Positions 1 to 8,703 of a DNA stretch of 64,000 bases are shown here, piece by piece. Every line of letters starts with the position of its first letter. Within the stretch, counting starts at the first letter, position 1. The position numbers and the translations under genes were made by a program. Source of the stretch: Vreelandella sp031769195 (GTDB taxonomy: Bacteria > Pseudomonadota > Gammaproteobacteria > Pseudomonadales > Halomonadaceae). The notes below the pieces were generated by a model. That model had not been told where the DNA came from and ran no database searches. It worked only from the letters and a program-made list of their open reading frames with translations. The stretch spans positions 186,001-250,000 of the forward strand of contig NZ_JAVHNP010000002.1 of NCBI RefSeq assembly GCF_031769195.1, in the 5' to 3' direction.

Positions 1-49
1 CCCACGCGCACGTAGTGCCGTTATGCGGGTGGCGCGTAAACGAGGGTAA
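1..49 (+). CDS. rsmH: 16S rRNA m4C1402 methyltransferase RsmH, C-terminal end only
   Basis: Only the last 15 codons and the TAA stop (47-49) are in the window. The frame starting at base 2 reads PRARSAVMRVARKRG, which resembles the usual NPRARSAxLRxAxK tail of RsmH (MraW), an rRNA methyltransferase. RsmH normally lies immediately upstream of ftsL in the dcw cluster, which is exactly what follows here, one base after the stop. The identification rests on this short tail plus context. Confidence 0.8.
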   Translation, partial: PRARSAVMRVARKRG

Positions 50-50
50 T

Positions 51-386
51 ATGAGCATGGAGCGGCTAGTGCATTGGGCTTCCACGTTGCGGGCAGAGTG
101 GCCGTTTAAGCTGCGTCTACGCCTATGGCCCATCACCATGATAGCGCTGTTTGTAGCCTGTCTTTTGACCGGCTTGGCCGTTGTCGCCACCACACACATG
201 ACACGGGTACAGTTTGCCGAGTTGCAGCGGTTAGAGCAGGAAGAAAACCAGCTCCAAACCGAGTGGGGGCAGCTGTTGCTGGAAGAGGGGGCCTGGTCAA
301 CGCCAGCCCGTATTGAGCAGATTGCCACGGAAAGGCTAGAAATGCGTATTCCTGATGTAAATGACGTCGAGGTGATTCGGCCATGA
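51..386 (+). CDS. ftsL: cell division protein FtsL
   Basis: A 111-residue bitopic inner-membrane division protein of the FtsQLB complex, which controls septal peptidoglycan synthesis by FtsWI. There is a short basic cytoplasmic N-terminus, one membrane segment at about residues 30-50 (TMIALFVACLLTGLAVVAT) and a periplasmic leucine/glutamate-rich coiled coil. The ATG at 51 is chosen because GAGGG lies just upstream and it sits two bases after the rsmH stop; an upstream in-frame GTG at 15 lies inside rsmH. The end overlaps ftsI in an ATGA junction. FtsL is poorly conserved, so the call leans on topology and dcw position. Confidence 0.92.
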   Translation: MSMERLVHWASTLRAEWPFKLRLRLWPITMIALFVACLLTGLAVVATTHMTRVQFAELQRLEQEENQLQTEWGQLLLEEGAWSTPARIEQIATERLEMRIPDVNDVEVIRP

Positions 387-2089
387 TGCGCAACGGTCGG
401 GGAGGGAAGTCCCGCCAATTTCCTATTGCGCCTCCGCTTGCCGGTGGGCGCTTTTTCTTTATTCTGCTCGCGGTGGGAATTGCCTCTGTTATCCTGATTG
501 GTCGCATTACCCTCCTACAGGTGATTGATCGTCCGTTTCTACAGAGCCAAGGGGACGCCCGCACACTTCGCCATGAAACGATCCCGGCTCACCGCGGTAT
601 GATCACTGACCGTAACGGCGAGCCTCTAGCGATTTCGACGCCCGTGGTCACACTATGGGCGAACCCTCAAGAATTGCCTTCTGATGCTATACAGCGTGTC
701 ATGCTCGCTCAGGCATTAGGCATGTCGCTGGATGATTTTGAATCCCGCGTGTCTCGCTACAGCGGGCGAGAGTTTATGTACTTACGCCGCCAAATGACCC
801 CAGAGGCGGCGCAGCGCATACTGGATTTGCGCACGCCCGGCGTTTACCCTCAGCGCGAATACAAGCGTTATTATCCAGCAGGCGAAGTGGCCGCGCAGTT
901 ACTAGGGGTCACCAACGTTGATGATGTTGGGCAAGAAGGGTTGGAGCTCTCTTATCAACCCTATCTGGCTGGGCACCCTGGGCAGCGGCGTGTGATTAAA
1001 GACCGCCGGGGACGGCTGGTGCGAGAGCTAGGCGTGATTCGTGATGCTCAGCCGGGCGGTGAACTTGCCCTTGCCATTGATCAGCGTATTCAGTACATGG
1101 CTTATCGTGAGCTGCGAGCGGCGGTAGCGGAACATGAGGCGGATGGTGGCGTCCTGGTGATGATGGATGCCCGGACCGGTGAAGTGCTGGCTATGGCAAA
1201 CCTTCCCTCTTATAACCCCAATAATCGCGCAGGCCTTGATCCTAGAGGGCTGCGTAATCAAGCGGTCGTTGATGTGTTTGAGCCGGGCTCGGTGATGAAG
1301 CCCCTCGCCATGGCCGCTATTCTTGAGAGCGGTATTGTGGGGCGCGATGCGGTCGTAGATACCTCACCGGGCTGGATGAGAATTGATCAGTTCACGATTC
1401 GAGATTTCCGTAACTACGGCGAGCTTGATCTCGCGGGTATTCTTGAAAAATCTTCCAACATTGGTATGTCGCGTTTGGCTCTGCAGTTGAGTGATACAGC
1501 GATCTGGGAAAAATATAACCAACTGGGCTTAGGGCAAAGCCCTGGTACAGGATTCCCCGGGGAGTCGACCGGTAGCTTGCCTGCTCCCGTGCAGTGGTCG
1601 CGCAGTGAGCGTGCGGCTCTTTCTTATGGCTATGGCCTCTCCGTTTCGGCCTTGCAACTGGCGAGCGCTTATACCGCATTAGCCAACGATGGTGAACGGC
1701 TTCCGCCTTCCCTGTTAAGGTTGTCTGAACCGCCCCAGGGCATTCCCGCTATATCACCCGATGTGGCCAATGATTTGCTGGAAATTCTGGAAACCTCGGT
1801 AGGTGCATACACGGGCGGGCGACGTGCGCGAGTAGAAGGATATCGTGTGGGGGGTAAAACGGGCACCGTGCGTAAAACGGGCCAGCAAGGATACGCTACC
1901 GATGCATATCGCAGCGTCTTTGCGGGCATTGCGCCTATTTCGGACCCGCGCATCGTGACCGTTGTGATGATTGATCATCCCAAGGCGGGCGAGTTCTATG
2001 GTGGTGCGGTGGCGGCTCCGGTGTTTTCCAGTGTGACCGGTAATGCCTTGCGGCTACTTGACGTGCCGCCAGACCACGAGGCCGAATAG
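383..2089 (+). CDS. ftsI: septal peptidoglycan transpeptidase FtsI (PBP3)
   Basis: Class B penicillin-binding protein, 568 residues, the transpeptidase that cross-links septal peptidoglycan with the FtsW glycosyltransferase. An N-terminal membrane anchor at about residues 24-44 precedes the dimerisation/pedestal domain and the transpeptidase domain. All three active-site motifs are visible: SVMK with nucleophile Ser303 and Lys306, SSN at 357-359 and KTG at 492-494. Length and spacing match Escherichia coli FtsI. The start codon overlaps the ftsL stop (ATGA), indicating translational coupling. Confidence 0.98.
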   Translation: MMRNGRGGKSRQFPIAPPLAGGRFFFILLAVGIASVILIGRITLLQVIDRPFLQSQGDARTLRHETIPAHRGMITDRNGEPLAISTPVVTLWANPQELPSDAIQRVMLAQALGMSLDDFESRVSRYSGREFMYLRRQMTPEAAQRILDLRTPGVYPQREYKRYYPAGEVAAQLLGVTNVDDVGQEGLELSYQPYLAGHPGQRRVIKDRRGRLVRELGVIRDAQPGGELALAIDQRIQYMAYRELRAAVAEHEADGGVLVMMDARTGEVLAMANLPSYNPNNRAGLDPRGLRNQAVVDVFEPGSVMKPLAMAAILESGIVGRDAVVDTSPGWMRIDQFTIRDFRNYGELDLAGILEKSSNIGMSRLALQLSDTAIWEKYNQLGLGQSPGTGFPGESTGSLPAPVQWSRSERAALSYGYGLSVSALQLASAYTALANDGERLPPSLLRLSEPPQGIPAISPDVANDLLEILETSVGAYTGGRRARVEGYRVGGKTGTVRKTGQQGYATDAYRSVFAGIAPISDPRIVTVVMIDHPKAGEFYGGAVAAPVFSSVTGNALRLLDVPPDHEAE

Positions 2090-2105
2090 TGTTTAAGGAG
2101 ATGGC

Positions 2106-3596
2106 ATGACCGTATGCCCAGACCAGTTATGGAAAGCGTTGCAACACGTTTGGCCTAGCGCCACCTTGCCAGCGTTGCCTGACCTGCCTCAGCAGCTCAA
2201 CTTGATAACCGATTCGCGTACGCTCAGCGCTGGCGACGTATTTGTTGCCGTGCCCGGTAGTCAGCGAGATGGGCGCGAATATATTGAGCAAGCCTTAGCG
2301 AAGGGTGCTTCGCTGGTGCTGGCACACACGAAAGAGAGTGACCCTTGGCTGAAAGAGTGTGTGCTCTTCCTTCCTCATCTGTCACTGCGCTTAGGCGAGC
2401 TTGGGCGAGCATTATTTGATGTCCCGGCTGGTCTGGAAGTGATTGCTGTCACAGGGACTAACGGTAAAAGTTCGGTTACCCACTACTTGGCAGCGTTAAG
2501 TGAGCAGTTAGGAACCTCTGCCGGCGTGATTGGTACCTTGGGTGTAGGCCGTCCGGGTAAACTGCTGGACAGTGGCTTAACTACGCCTGGCCCGTTGGCC
2601 CTTCAGGCGACGCTTGGTGAGCTGGCGCGTCAAGGGGTAAAACGGGTGGCGCTTGAGGCATCTTCCCATGCGCTGGATCAGCATCGTCTAGATGCAGTGG
2701 ATGTGAATGTAGCGGTCTTTACCAACCTCACTCGTGACCATCTGGATTATCACGGCAGCATGGCCGCTTATGCGGCTGCAAAAGCCAAGCTGTTTCGACG
2801 CACTGAGCTAAGTCTAGCCGTGGTGAACGGTGATGACCCGCTCGCCAAATTGATGCTGGCAGGGTGTGATAGCCGCGTACGTGTGCTGGCTACAGGTGCA
2901 GATGAGGCAGTGACGCTGCGTGTTCTTGATTGGCAGCCCCATGCGCTGGGACAGCAGGCCCTCGTGGCGACTCCTGAAGGCGAGAAAGTGCTTCAACTGA
3001 GTCTAATGGGGCGCTTTAACCTAGATAATGTGCTGCTTGCGATGACTGTGCTTTACGGGTTGGGCGAGTCACTTGACGAACTCTTTGCTGCTGCTGCCAA
3101 ATTGTCTCCGGTGCCGGGGCGCATGGCGTGTTACGGCGGTGATAATGCCCCGAGCGTGGTGGTGGATTACGCTCATACGCCTGATGCGTTGCAAAGTGCC
3201 ATGGGCGCGCTGCGCGCTCACCTGGGTGACCAGGGCAAGCTCTGGTGTCTGTTTGGCTGTGGCGGCGATCGAGACACAGGAAAGCGCGCTGAAATGGCCA
3301 AAGTGGCAGAGCAGTTAGCGGACCATGTGGTCGTCACTGACGATAACCCCCGCCATGAGGCGGCCGAGCATATTCGTCAGCAGATTCATGCTGGCTTCAC
3401 GGGCAGCATTAAAGTGGAAGATATCGGCGACCGGCGACAAGCTATTCTTCACGCCGTTCATCATGCTGCTGCTGATGACGTTGTCTTAGTCGCAGGAAAG
3501 GGGCATGAGGCGTATCAAGAGGTGGAGGGGGTGCGTCATGCCTTTAAAGATGACGAGCAGGTGCTTCACGCCTTAGCGACACGGGGAACCAACTAA
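2106..3596 (+). CDS. murE: UDP-MurNAc-L-Ala-D-Glu:meso-diaminopimelate ligase MurE
   Basis: Cytoplasmic Mur ligase, 496 residues, that adds the third amino acid of the peptidoglycan stem peptide using ATP. The P-loop GTNGKS is at residues 117-122, the lysine-containing stretch AKAKLF is near 225, and the C-terminal domain carries DNPR at 413-416, the signature for meso-diaminopimelate rather than lysine. AAGGAG lies upstream of the ATG. The TAA stop shares one base with the murF start (TAATG). Confidence 0.98.
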   Translation: MTVCPDQLWKALQHVWPSATLPALPDLPQQLNLITDSRTLSAGDVFVAVPGSQRDGREYIEQALAKGASLVLAHTKESDPWLKECVLFLPHLSLRLGELGRALFDVPAGLEVIAVTGTNGKSSVTHYLAALSEQLGTSAGVIGTLGVGRPGKLLDSGLTTPGPLALQATLGELARQGVKRVALEASSHALDQHRLDAVDVNVAVFTNLTRDHLDYHGSMAAYAAAKAKLFRRTELSLAVVNGDDPLAKLMLAGCDSRVRVLATGADEAVTLRVLDWQPHALGQQALVATPEGEKVLQLSLMGRFNLDNVLLAMTVLYGLGESLDELFAAAAKLSPVPGRMACYGGDNAPSVVVDYAHTPDALQSAMGALRAHLGDQGKLWCLFGCGGDRDTGKRAEMAKVAEQLADHVVVTDDNPRHEAAEHIRQQIHAGFTGSIKVEDIGDRRQAILHAVHHAAADDVVLVAGKGHEAYQEVEGVRHAFKDDEQVLHALATRGTN

Positions 3597-4951
3597 TGTG
3601 GGCGCTGGGGGACATTGCCGCGGTGCTTGGCTGTCAGGTTTCGGTTCATCATGCCAGCCTGCCTATTTCCGCCGTCGTGACGGATACGCGCAAGATTGTA
3701 CCGGGGTGTCTATTTATTGCCTTAAAAGGGCCGCGTTTCGATGGTCATGCGTTTGTCGAGCAAGCGCGTGAGCTGGGGGCCGTCGCCGCGCTGGTGGAGT
3801 GCTCGGTTGATAGCGCGCTACCGCAGTTAGTATTTTCAGACACACGCTTAGCACTGGGCCTAGTCGCACGAGCTTGGCGTCAGCGCTTTACGCTGCCGCT
3901 GGTAGCGGTGACGGGTAACAGTGGTAAAACCACCGTGAAAGAGATGACCGCCGCGCTGCTTGCCCCCTTGGGCAGCGTATTGGCCACCGAAGGCAACCTC
4001 AATAACGATATCGGTGCGCCGTTAACCCTGCTGCGTTTGTCGAGCGAACATCAAGCGGGCGTGATTGAGTTAGGCGCCAACCACTTAGGCGAAATTGCCT
4101 GGACCAGTCAGCTCGCTGCGCCTCAGGTCGCCATTATGACAAATGTCACCGGCGCGCATGTGGGGGAGTTTGGCGGTATGGGCCAGATTGCCCAGGCGAA
4201 GAGCGAAATTCTCTCCGGTCTTGACCGTCATGGTACGGCGGTGATTAATCGCGATGATCGTTATTATGCCTTTTGGGCTGCCTGTGCGGCGCCGCGTCAG
4301 GTTGTAAGTTACGGGTTACATGACGATGCGGACGTTCACGCACGGGCACTTTCCTGTGACTCCCAGGGGCGGTATGCTTTCACGCTTGTTGCGCATGGCC
4401 AGCCCCTTGGAGATGTGCAACTGCCTCTCATAGGTAAGCATAATGTGAGTAATGCCCTGGCCGCAGCGGCTGCGGCATTGGCGTTAGGCGTCACCATCGA
4501 ACAGGTTGTCGAGGGGCTGGGCCGTCTAACCTCGCTGTCAGGCAGGTTAAGCAGTGTGCCAGGTTTGCGCCAGGCCACGCTGTTAGATGACACCTACAAC
4601 GCCAATCCTGGCGCGGTAAAAGCTGCCTTGGATACACTGGCTAGCTTTCCAGCGCCCCGCTGGTGTGCGCTAGGTGCTATGGGGGAGCTAGGGAGTGAGT
4701 CCCATGCTCTGCATGCAGAGATTGGCCGCTATGCCGCGTCGTTAGGGATTGATACCCTGCTTACTTTTGGTGAGGCAGCGCGTGCGGCATCGGATGCCTT
4801 TGGTCGCGGGCAGCATTTTGACGACCACGAGACGCTAGTGCGTCATATTATTAATACTCTTCCGCCTAACACCACGCTGCTGGTGAAAGGGTCGCGTAGT
4901 GCAGGCATGGAAACGGTCATTGCTGCGCTACGTGCGGATGAAACAAGGTAA
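3596..4951 (+). CDS. murF: UDP-MurNAc-tripeptide:D-Ala-D-Ala ligase MurF
   Basis: Mur ligase of 451 residues that attaches D-Ala-D-Ala to the UDP-MurNAc tripeptide in the cytoplasm. The ATP-binding loop GNSGKTT lies at residues 107-113, followed by the conserved EGNLNNDIGAP stretch and a central domain typical of MurF. The start overlaps the murE stop by one base. mraY begins ten bases after the stop, so the enzyme that makes the full pentapeptide is directly followed by the enzyme that loads it on the lipid carrier. Confidence 0.98.
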   Translation: MWALGDIAAVLGCQVSVHHASLPISAVVTDTRKIVPGCLFIALKGPRFDGHAFVEQARELGAVAALVECSVDSALPQLVFSDTRLALGLVARAWRQRFTLPLVAVTGNSGKTTVKEMTAALLAPLGSVLATEGNLNNDIGAPLTLLRLSSEHQAGVIELGANHLGEIAWTSQLAAPQVAIMTNVTGAHVGEFGGMGQIAQAKSEILSGLDRHGTAVINRDDRYYAFWAACAAPRQVVSYGLHDDADVHARALSCDSQGRYAFTLVAHGQPLGDVQLPLIGKHNVSNALAAAAAALALGVTIEQVVEGLGRLTSLSGRLSSVPGLRQATLLDDTYNANPGAVKAALDTLASFPAPRWCALGAMGELGSESHALHAEIGRYAASLGIDTLLTFGEAARAASDAFGRGQHFDDHETLVRHIINTLPPNTTLLVKGSRSAGMETVIAALRADETR

Positions 4952-4960
4952 GCGCCGTTC

Positions 4961-6043
4961 ATGTTACTTCACTTGGCGAATTTTTTAGCCCAATACCAGT
5001 CCGCGTTTCAAGTTTTTAACTATCTGACACTGCGCGTTATTTTGGCAGCGCTAACGGCCTTGATGCTATGCCTTTGGCTAGGCCCGTGGGTCATTCGCCG
5101 CTTGGTTGAGGGTCAAATTGGTCAGGCAGTGCGGGATGACGGTCCTCAGTCGCATCTCTCGAAAGCGGGCACCCCTACCATGGGTGGCGCGATGATTCTG
5201 CTGGCGATTGCCATTAGTACGCTGGTATGGGGGGATTTGACCAATCACTACGTGTGGGTCGTTCTAGCGGTGACGTTGGGGTTTGGGGCGATTGGTTGGG
5301 TCGATGACTACCGTAAAGTAGTTGAAAAGAATCCTCGAGGCTTGCCTGCCCGCTGGAAATATTTCTGGCAGTCGGTGGTGGGTATTGGGGCAGCTGTGGT
5401 GCTTTATGTCACGGCGACCACGCCTGCGGAAACCAGCCTACTGATCCCCATGTTTAAGGATGTGGCCCTACCGCTGGGTGTTTTTTATATCGTACTGAGC
5501 TACTTCGTGATTGTAGGTAGCTCAAACGCTGTCAACCTTACCGACGGTTTGGATGGTTTGGCGATTATGCCTACCGTACTGGTGGCCATGGGGCTGTCGG
5601 TGTTTGCCTACGCCAGTGGTAATGCAGTATTTGCTAACTACCTGCATATTCCCTTCATCCATGGCACCGGTGAGCTGGCGGTGTTCTGCGCCACGATTGC
5701 AGGCGCAGGGCTCGGGTTTCTATGGTTCAACACCTACCCTGCGCAGGTGTTTATGGGTGATGTGGGTGCACTTGCCTTAGGTGCTGCCTTAGGCGTGGTA
5801 GCAGTGATTGTTCGCCAGGAGATCGTCTTGTTCATTATGGGCGGTATCTTTGTATTGGAAACCGTCTCTGTGATTCTACAGGTGGGCTCTTATAAGCTGA
5901 CCGGGCGCCGTATTTTCCGTATGGCACCGCTGCATCACCACTATGAGTTGAAGGGATGGCCAGAGCCGCGCGTTATCGTGCGCTTCTGGATTATCACCGT
6001 CGTGCTGGTACTACTCGGCTTAGCCACGCTCAAAGTCCGTTAA
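4961..6043 (+). CDS. mraY: phospho-MurNAc-pentapeptide translocase MraY
   Basis: Polytopic inner-membrane enzyme, 360 residues, that transfers phospho-MurNAc-pentapeptide to undecaprenyl phosphate to give lipid I. Multiple hydrophobic segments alternate with the conserved cytoplasmic motifs: the catalytic pair Asp115/Asp116 with Lys119 in VDDYRKV, NxxDGLDG at 192-199, and the histidine-rich LHHHYELKGW near residue 325. Length equals that of the E. coli enzyme. The stop is followed by a short GC hairpin and then murD. Confidence 0.98.
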   Translation: MLLHLANFLAQYQSAFQVFNYLTLRVILAALTALMLCLWLGPWVIRRLVEGQIGQAVRDDGPQSHLSKAGTPTMGGAMILLAIAISTLVWGDLTNHYVWVVLAVTLGFGAIGWVDDYRKVVEKNPRGLPARWKYFWQSVVGIGAAVVLYVTATTPAETSLLIPMFKDVALPLGVFYIVLSYFVIVGSSNAVNLTDGLDGLAIMPTVLVAMGLSVFAYASGNAVFANYLHIPFIHGTGELAVFCATIAGAGLGFLWFNTYPAQVFMGDVGALALGAALGVVAVIVRQEIVLFIMGGIFVLETVSVILQVGSYKLTGRRIFRMAPLHHHYELKGWPEPRVIVRFWIITVVLVLLGLATLKVR

Positions 6044-6071
6044 CAAACGTTCGTTGATAAAAGTAACAGCG

Positions 6072-6090
6072 GGCGGCGTTCGCCGCCTTT
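6072..6090 (+). other. short GC hairpin between mraY and murD
   Basis: GGCGGC (6072-6077) and GCCGCC (6082-6087) form a six-base-pair stem with a GTTC loop, followed by only three T. It sits in the 69-base gap between mraY and murD, the largest gap inside the first part of the cluster. It could be a weak attenuator or an mRNA-stability element. The T-tract is too short to call a terminator. Confidence 0.5.
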
Positions 6091-6112
6091 GGCGCAGGGC
6101 ATAAGGAGCCAA

Positions 6113-7492
6113 ATGGTGCAGGTACCTAACGGATATACGGTGGTGGTCGGGCTTGGGCTCTCTGGTCAGGCAATATGTCGCCACCTTACCCAGCTGGGTA
6201 AGCCGTTTATGGTGGCTGATACCCGTGAAAAACCTCCTGGGCTTGAGGCTTTTCACCAAGCTTACCCCGATATTACCGTGCACTGTGGCCCGCTAACGGC
6301 GCTAGACGTCAGCCAAGCGCATGAAGTGGTGCTCAGCCCAGGTGTTGATCCCCGTACGCCAGGCTTGGAAGGTTTGCTTGAACGCCATAATCCCGCCACG
6401 GGGGAGCCAGTGCTGGTAGGTGAAATCGCGTTGTTTAAACGGGCGGTTAAAGCGCCTATTGCCGCGATTACGGGGTCGAATGCGAAATCCACAGTGACTA
6501 CTCTATTGGGTGAGATGGCTGCTGCCGCGGGGGTAAACGCGGCCGTCGGTGGCAATCTTGGCACGCCCGCTCTAGACCTATTATCTCTTCACCCAGACGC
6601 TGATCTCTATATCCTAGAGTTATCCAGTTTTCAGCTAGAAACCACCCCTTATTTGGGTGCTGCCTCGGTAGCATTCTTAAATCTGTGCGACGACCACTTG
6701 GACCGTCACGGCGACCTTGATGGCTACCGTCAGGCGAAACAGCGCATATTTATTGGCGCAGAGCATGCCGTCGTGAATGTCGATGACCCACAAACATGGC
6801 CGGTTCAGCCGCTAAAACGCATTGAGCGTTTTGGAGTAAGCGCAACCCATGACGCTGAGTGGAGGCTGACGGAGCGCCACGGGCGTTGGTGGCTGATGCA
6901 GGGCAGTACGCCTTGGAAGGCTGCCGATGAGCTGCGTATAGCTGGGCAGCACAATTACGCCAATGCGCTGGCAGCGCTAGCGATGGGCCGTGCATTGGGT
7001 TTTGATCAAATCAGCATGTGCCGCGCTTTAACAGCGTTCGCGGGCTTGCCGCATCGTAGTGAAACGATTGCGGAGCTGCACGGCGTTCGTTGGATCAATG
7101 ATTCAAAAGGCACCAACGTAGGCGCTACGCTGGCCGCTATTAATGGGATTGGCCCGACACTGGAAGGGCGATTGATTCTACTTGCCGGAGGGATGGGCAA
7201 AGGGGCAGATTTTTCTGTGCTGGCGGCTCCGCTGGCTAAGTATTCCCGTGCGGCCATTGTGTTTGGTGTTGATGCGCCCCAACTTGCGAAAGCGTTGGAA
7301 GGGGTTCTGCCTATTGAGCATGTGAGCCATTTAACGCAAGCGATGGAGGTGGCTTTCGCCATGGCAGCACCGGGTGACTGCGTTCTGTTGTCTCCAGCTT
7401 GTGCCAGTTTAGATCAGTTTGCTAACTACCAGGCCCGTGGTGATGCATTTCGCCACTGGGTGGAGCAAAAAAGCAGCGAGATAATGCCATGA
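6113..7492 (+). CDS. murD: UDP-MurNAc-L-Ala:D-Glu ligase MurD
   Basis: Cytoplasmic Mur ligase, 459 residues from this start, adding D-glutamate to UDP-MurNAc-L-Ala. It has an N-terminal nucleotide-sugar fold (VVVGLGLSGQAICRHL), the P-loop GSNAKST near residue 118, and the C-terminal LSPACASLDQF motif characteristic of MurD. The ATG at 6113 is preferred over an upstream in-frame TTG (6089) because AAGGAG lies at 6103-6108 with ideal spacing. The GSNAKST form, rather than GSNGKST, is also found in Pseudomonas MurD and is not a defect. The stop overlaps ftsW (ATGA). Confidence 0.97.
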   Translation: MVQVPNGYTVVVGLGLSGQAICRHLTQLGKPFMVADTREKPPGLEAFHQAYPDITVHCGPLTALDVSQAHEVVLSPGVDPRTPGLEGLLERHNPATGEPVLVGEIALFKRAVKAPIAAITGSNAKSTVTTLLGEMAAAAGVNAAVGGNLGTPALDLLSLHPDADLYILELSSFQLETTPYLGAASVAFLNLCDDHLDRHGDLDGYRQAKQRIFIGAEHAVVNVDDPQTWPVQPLKRIERFGVSATHDAEWRLTERHGRWWLMQGSTPWKAADELRIAGQHNYANALAALAMGRALGFDQISMCRALTAFAGLPHRSETIAELHGVRWINDSKGTNVGATLAAINGIGPTLEGRLILLAGGMGKGADFSVLAAPLAKYSRAAIVFGVDAPQLAKALEGVLPIEHVSHLTQAMEVAFAMAAPGDCVLLSPACASLDQFANYQARGDAFRHWVEQKSSEIMP

Positions 7493-8685
7493 GCGATGAG
7501 TCCCAGAGCAGAATACAGCGCTGGCGTGCTGCGCTAACGACCCAGCATCTGCCTTGCGATATTTGGCTAATTGTCGCGGTGGTCGCGTTGGCCGGGCTTG
7601 GGTGGATCATGGTCAGTTCTGCGTCGGTCGGCCTGCTGGAAAACAGTTTTCACTACACTCGCCAGCACGGTGTGTTTCTACTACTAGCGATTATTGCCTG
7701 TCTGTTTATGCTCTGCGTGCCGCTGGAAGTTTGGCGTCAGAATGCAGCGCTGATTCTGTTAGTCAGCATTTTTATGCTGGTACTGGTGCTGGTTGTTGGT
7801 CAAGAGGTAAACGGCAGTAAACGATGGATCGCGTTGCCTGGGCCATTGCCGAGTTTGCAGGTGTCTGAACTGGCGAAAATCGGTCTGATTTTTTACATGG
7901 CCGCCTTTATGTCACGCTTTACCTACGAGCTTCGACAGCGCGCCTTTACCATGTGGCGGCCTTTAGCGGTACTTGCCGTGCCCGCCAGCCTGCTGTTTTT
8001 AGCGCCGGATTTTGGTGGCATGGTGGTGTATACCGTTTGTGTCATTGGCATGCTGATGATGTGTGGCGCCTCGTTAACGCTGCTTCTGGGCAGTGGTGGG
8101 GTGCTTGGGTTTGGCGCGGTGATGATGGTCGTCATGGAGCCCTACCGGCTAGCTCGCTGGACGAGTTTTCTAGACCCCTGGGCAGACCAATTTGCCACTG
8201 GCTATCAGTTAACCCAGGCATTGATTGCCTTTGGGCGTGGTCATGTGACGGGCACGGGGCTAGGTAATAGCGTGCAAAAACTGCATTACCTTCCTGAAGC
8301 GCATACTGACTTTATTTTTGCGGTGGTTGCTGAAGAGCTCGGCATGATTGGCGCCATTGCCGTTGTGCTTCTGTTTACGCTGTTTATTGTGCGTGCCATG
8401 TGGGTAGGCCGTCGGGCTGAGCTGGCCGGGCACTTATTTGGCGCCTACGTCAGCTATGGTGTTGGGTTTATTGTTGCTGCCCAGGCATTTATTAACATGG
8501 CAGTGAGCTCAGGGCTCCTGCCCACCAAAGGTTTGACGCTGCCACTGATTAGTTACGGTGGTTCAAGTTTGTTGGTGACAGGGCTGATGATTGGGCTACT
8601 GCTGCGAGTGGATGCGGAAACCCGACATCGTCCGCGGCGTACCCCCACACCTTATCGAGCACGCCGTGAACCTCGGTTATCGTAA
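7489..8685 (+). CDS. ftsW: septal peptidoglycan glycosyltransferase FtsW
   Basis: SEDS-family integral membrane protein, 398 residues, that polymerises lipid II at the septum together with FtsI. About ten hydrophobic segments are visible, along with conserved stretches: NGSKRWI near residue 105, the SELAKIGLIFY segment, LPEAHTDFIFAVVAEELG in the large periplasmic loop, and LPLISYGGSSLL near the C-terminus. The C-terminal tail is arginine-rich and cytoplasmic. It overlaps murD by four bases and is followed by murG after 18 bases. Confidence 0.97.
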   Translation: MSDESQSRIQRWRAALTTQHLPCDIWLIVAVVALAGLGWIMVSSASVGLLENSFHYTRQHGVFLLLAIIACLFMLCVPLEVWRQNAALILLVSIFMLVLVLVVGQEVNGSKRWIALPGPLPSLQVSELAKIGLIFYMAAFMSRFTYELRQRAFTMWRPLAVLAVPASLLFLAPDFGGMVVYTVCVIGMLMMCGASLTLLLGSGGVLGFGAVMMVVMEPYRLARWTSFLDPWADQFATGYQLTQALIAFGRGHVTGTGLGNSVQKLHYLPEAHTDFIFAVVAEELGMIGAIAVVLLFTLFIVRAMWVGRRAELAGHLFGAYVSYGVGFIVAAQAFINMAVSSGLLPTKGLTLPLISYGGSSLLVTGLMIGLLLRVDAETRHRPRRTPTPYRARREPRLS

Positions 8686-8703
8686 CTATTCAAGGAGTCG
8701 TTT

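Noticed and set aside
6113..7492. GSNAKST instead of GSNGKST in the MurD P-loop as a possible defect
   Set aside because: The same form occurs in Pseudomonas MurD, so it is a lineage variant.
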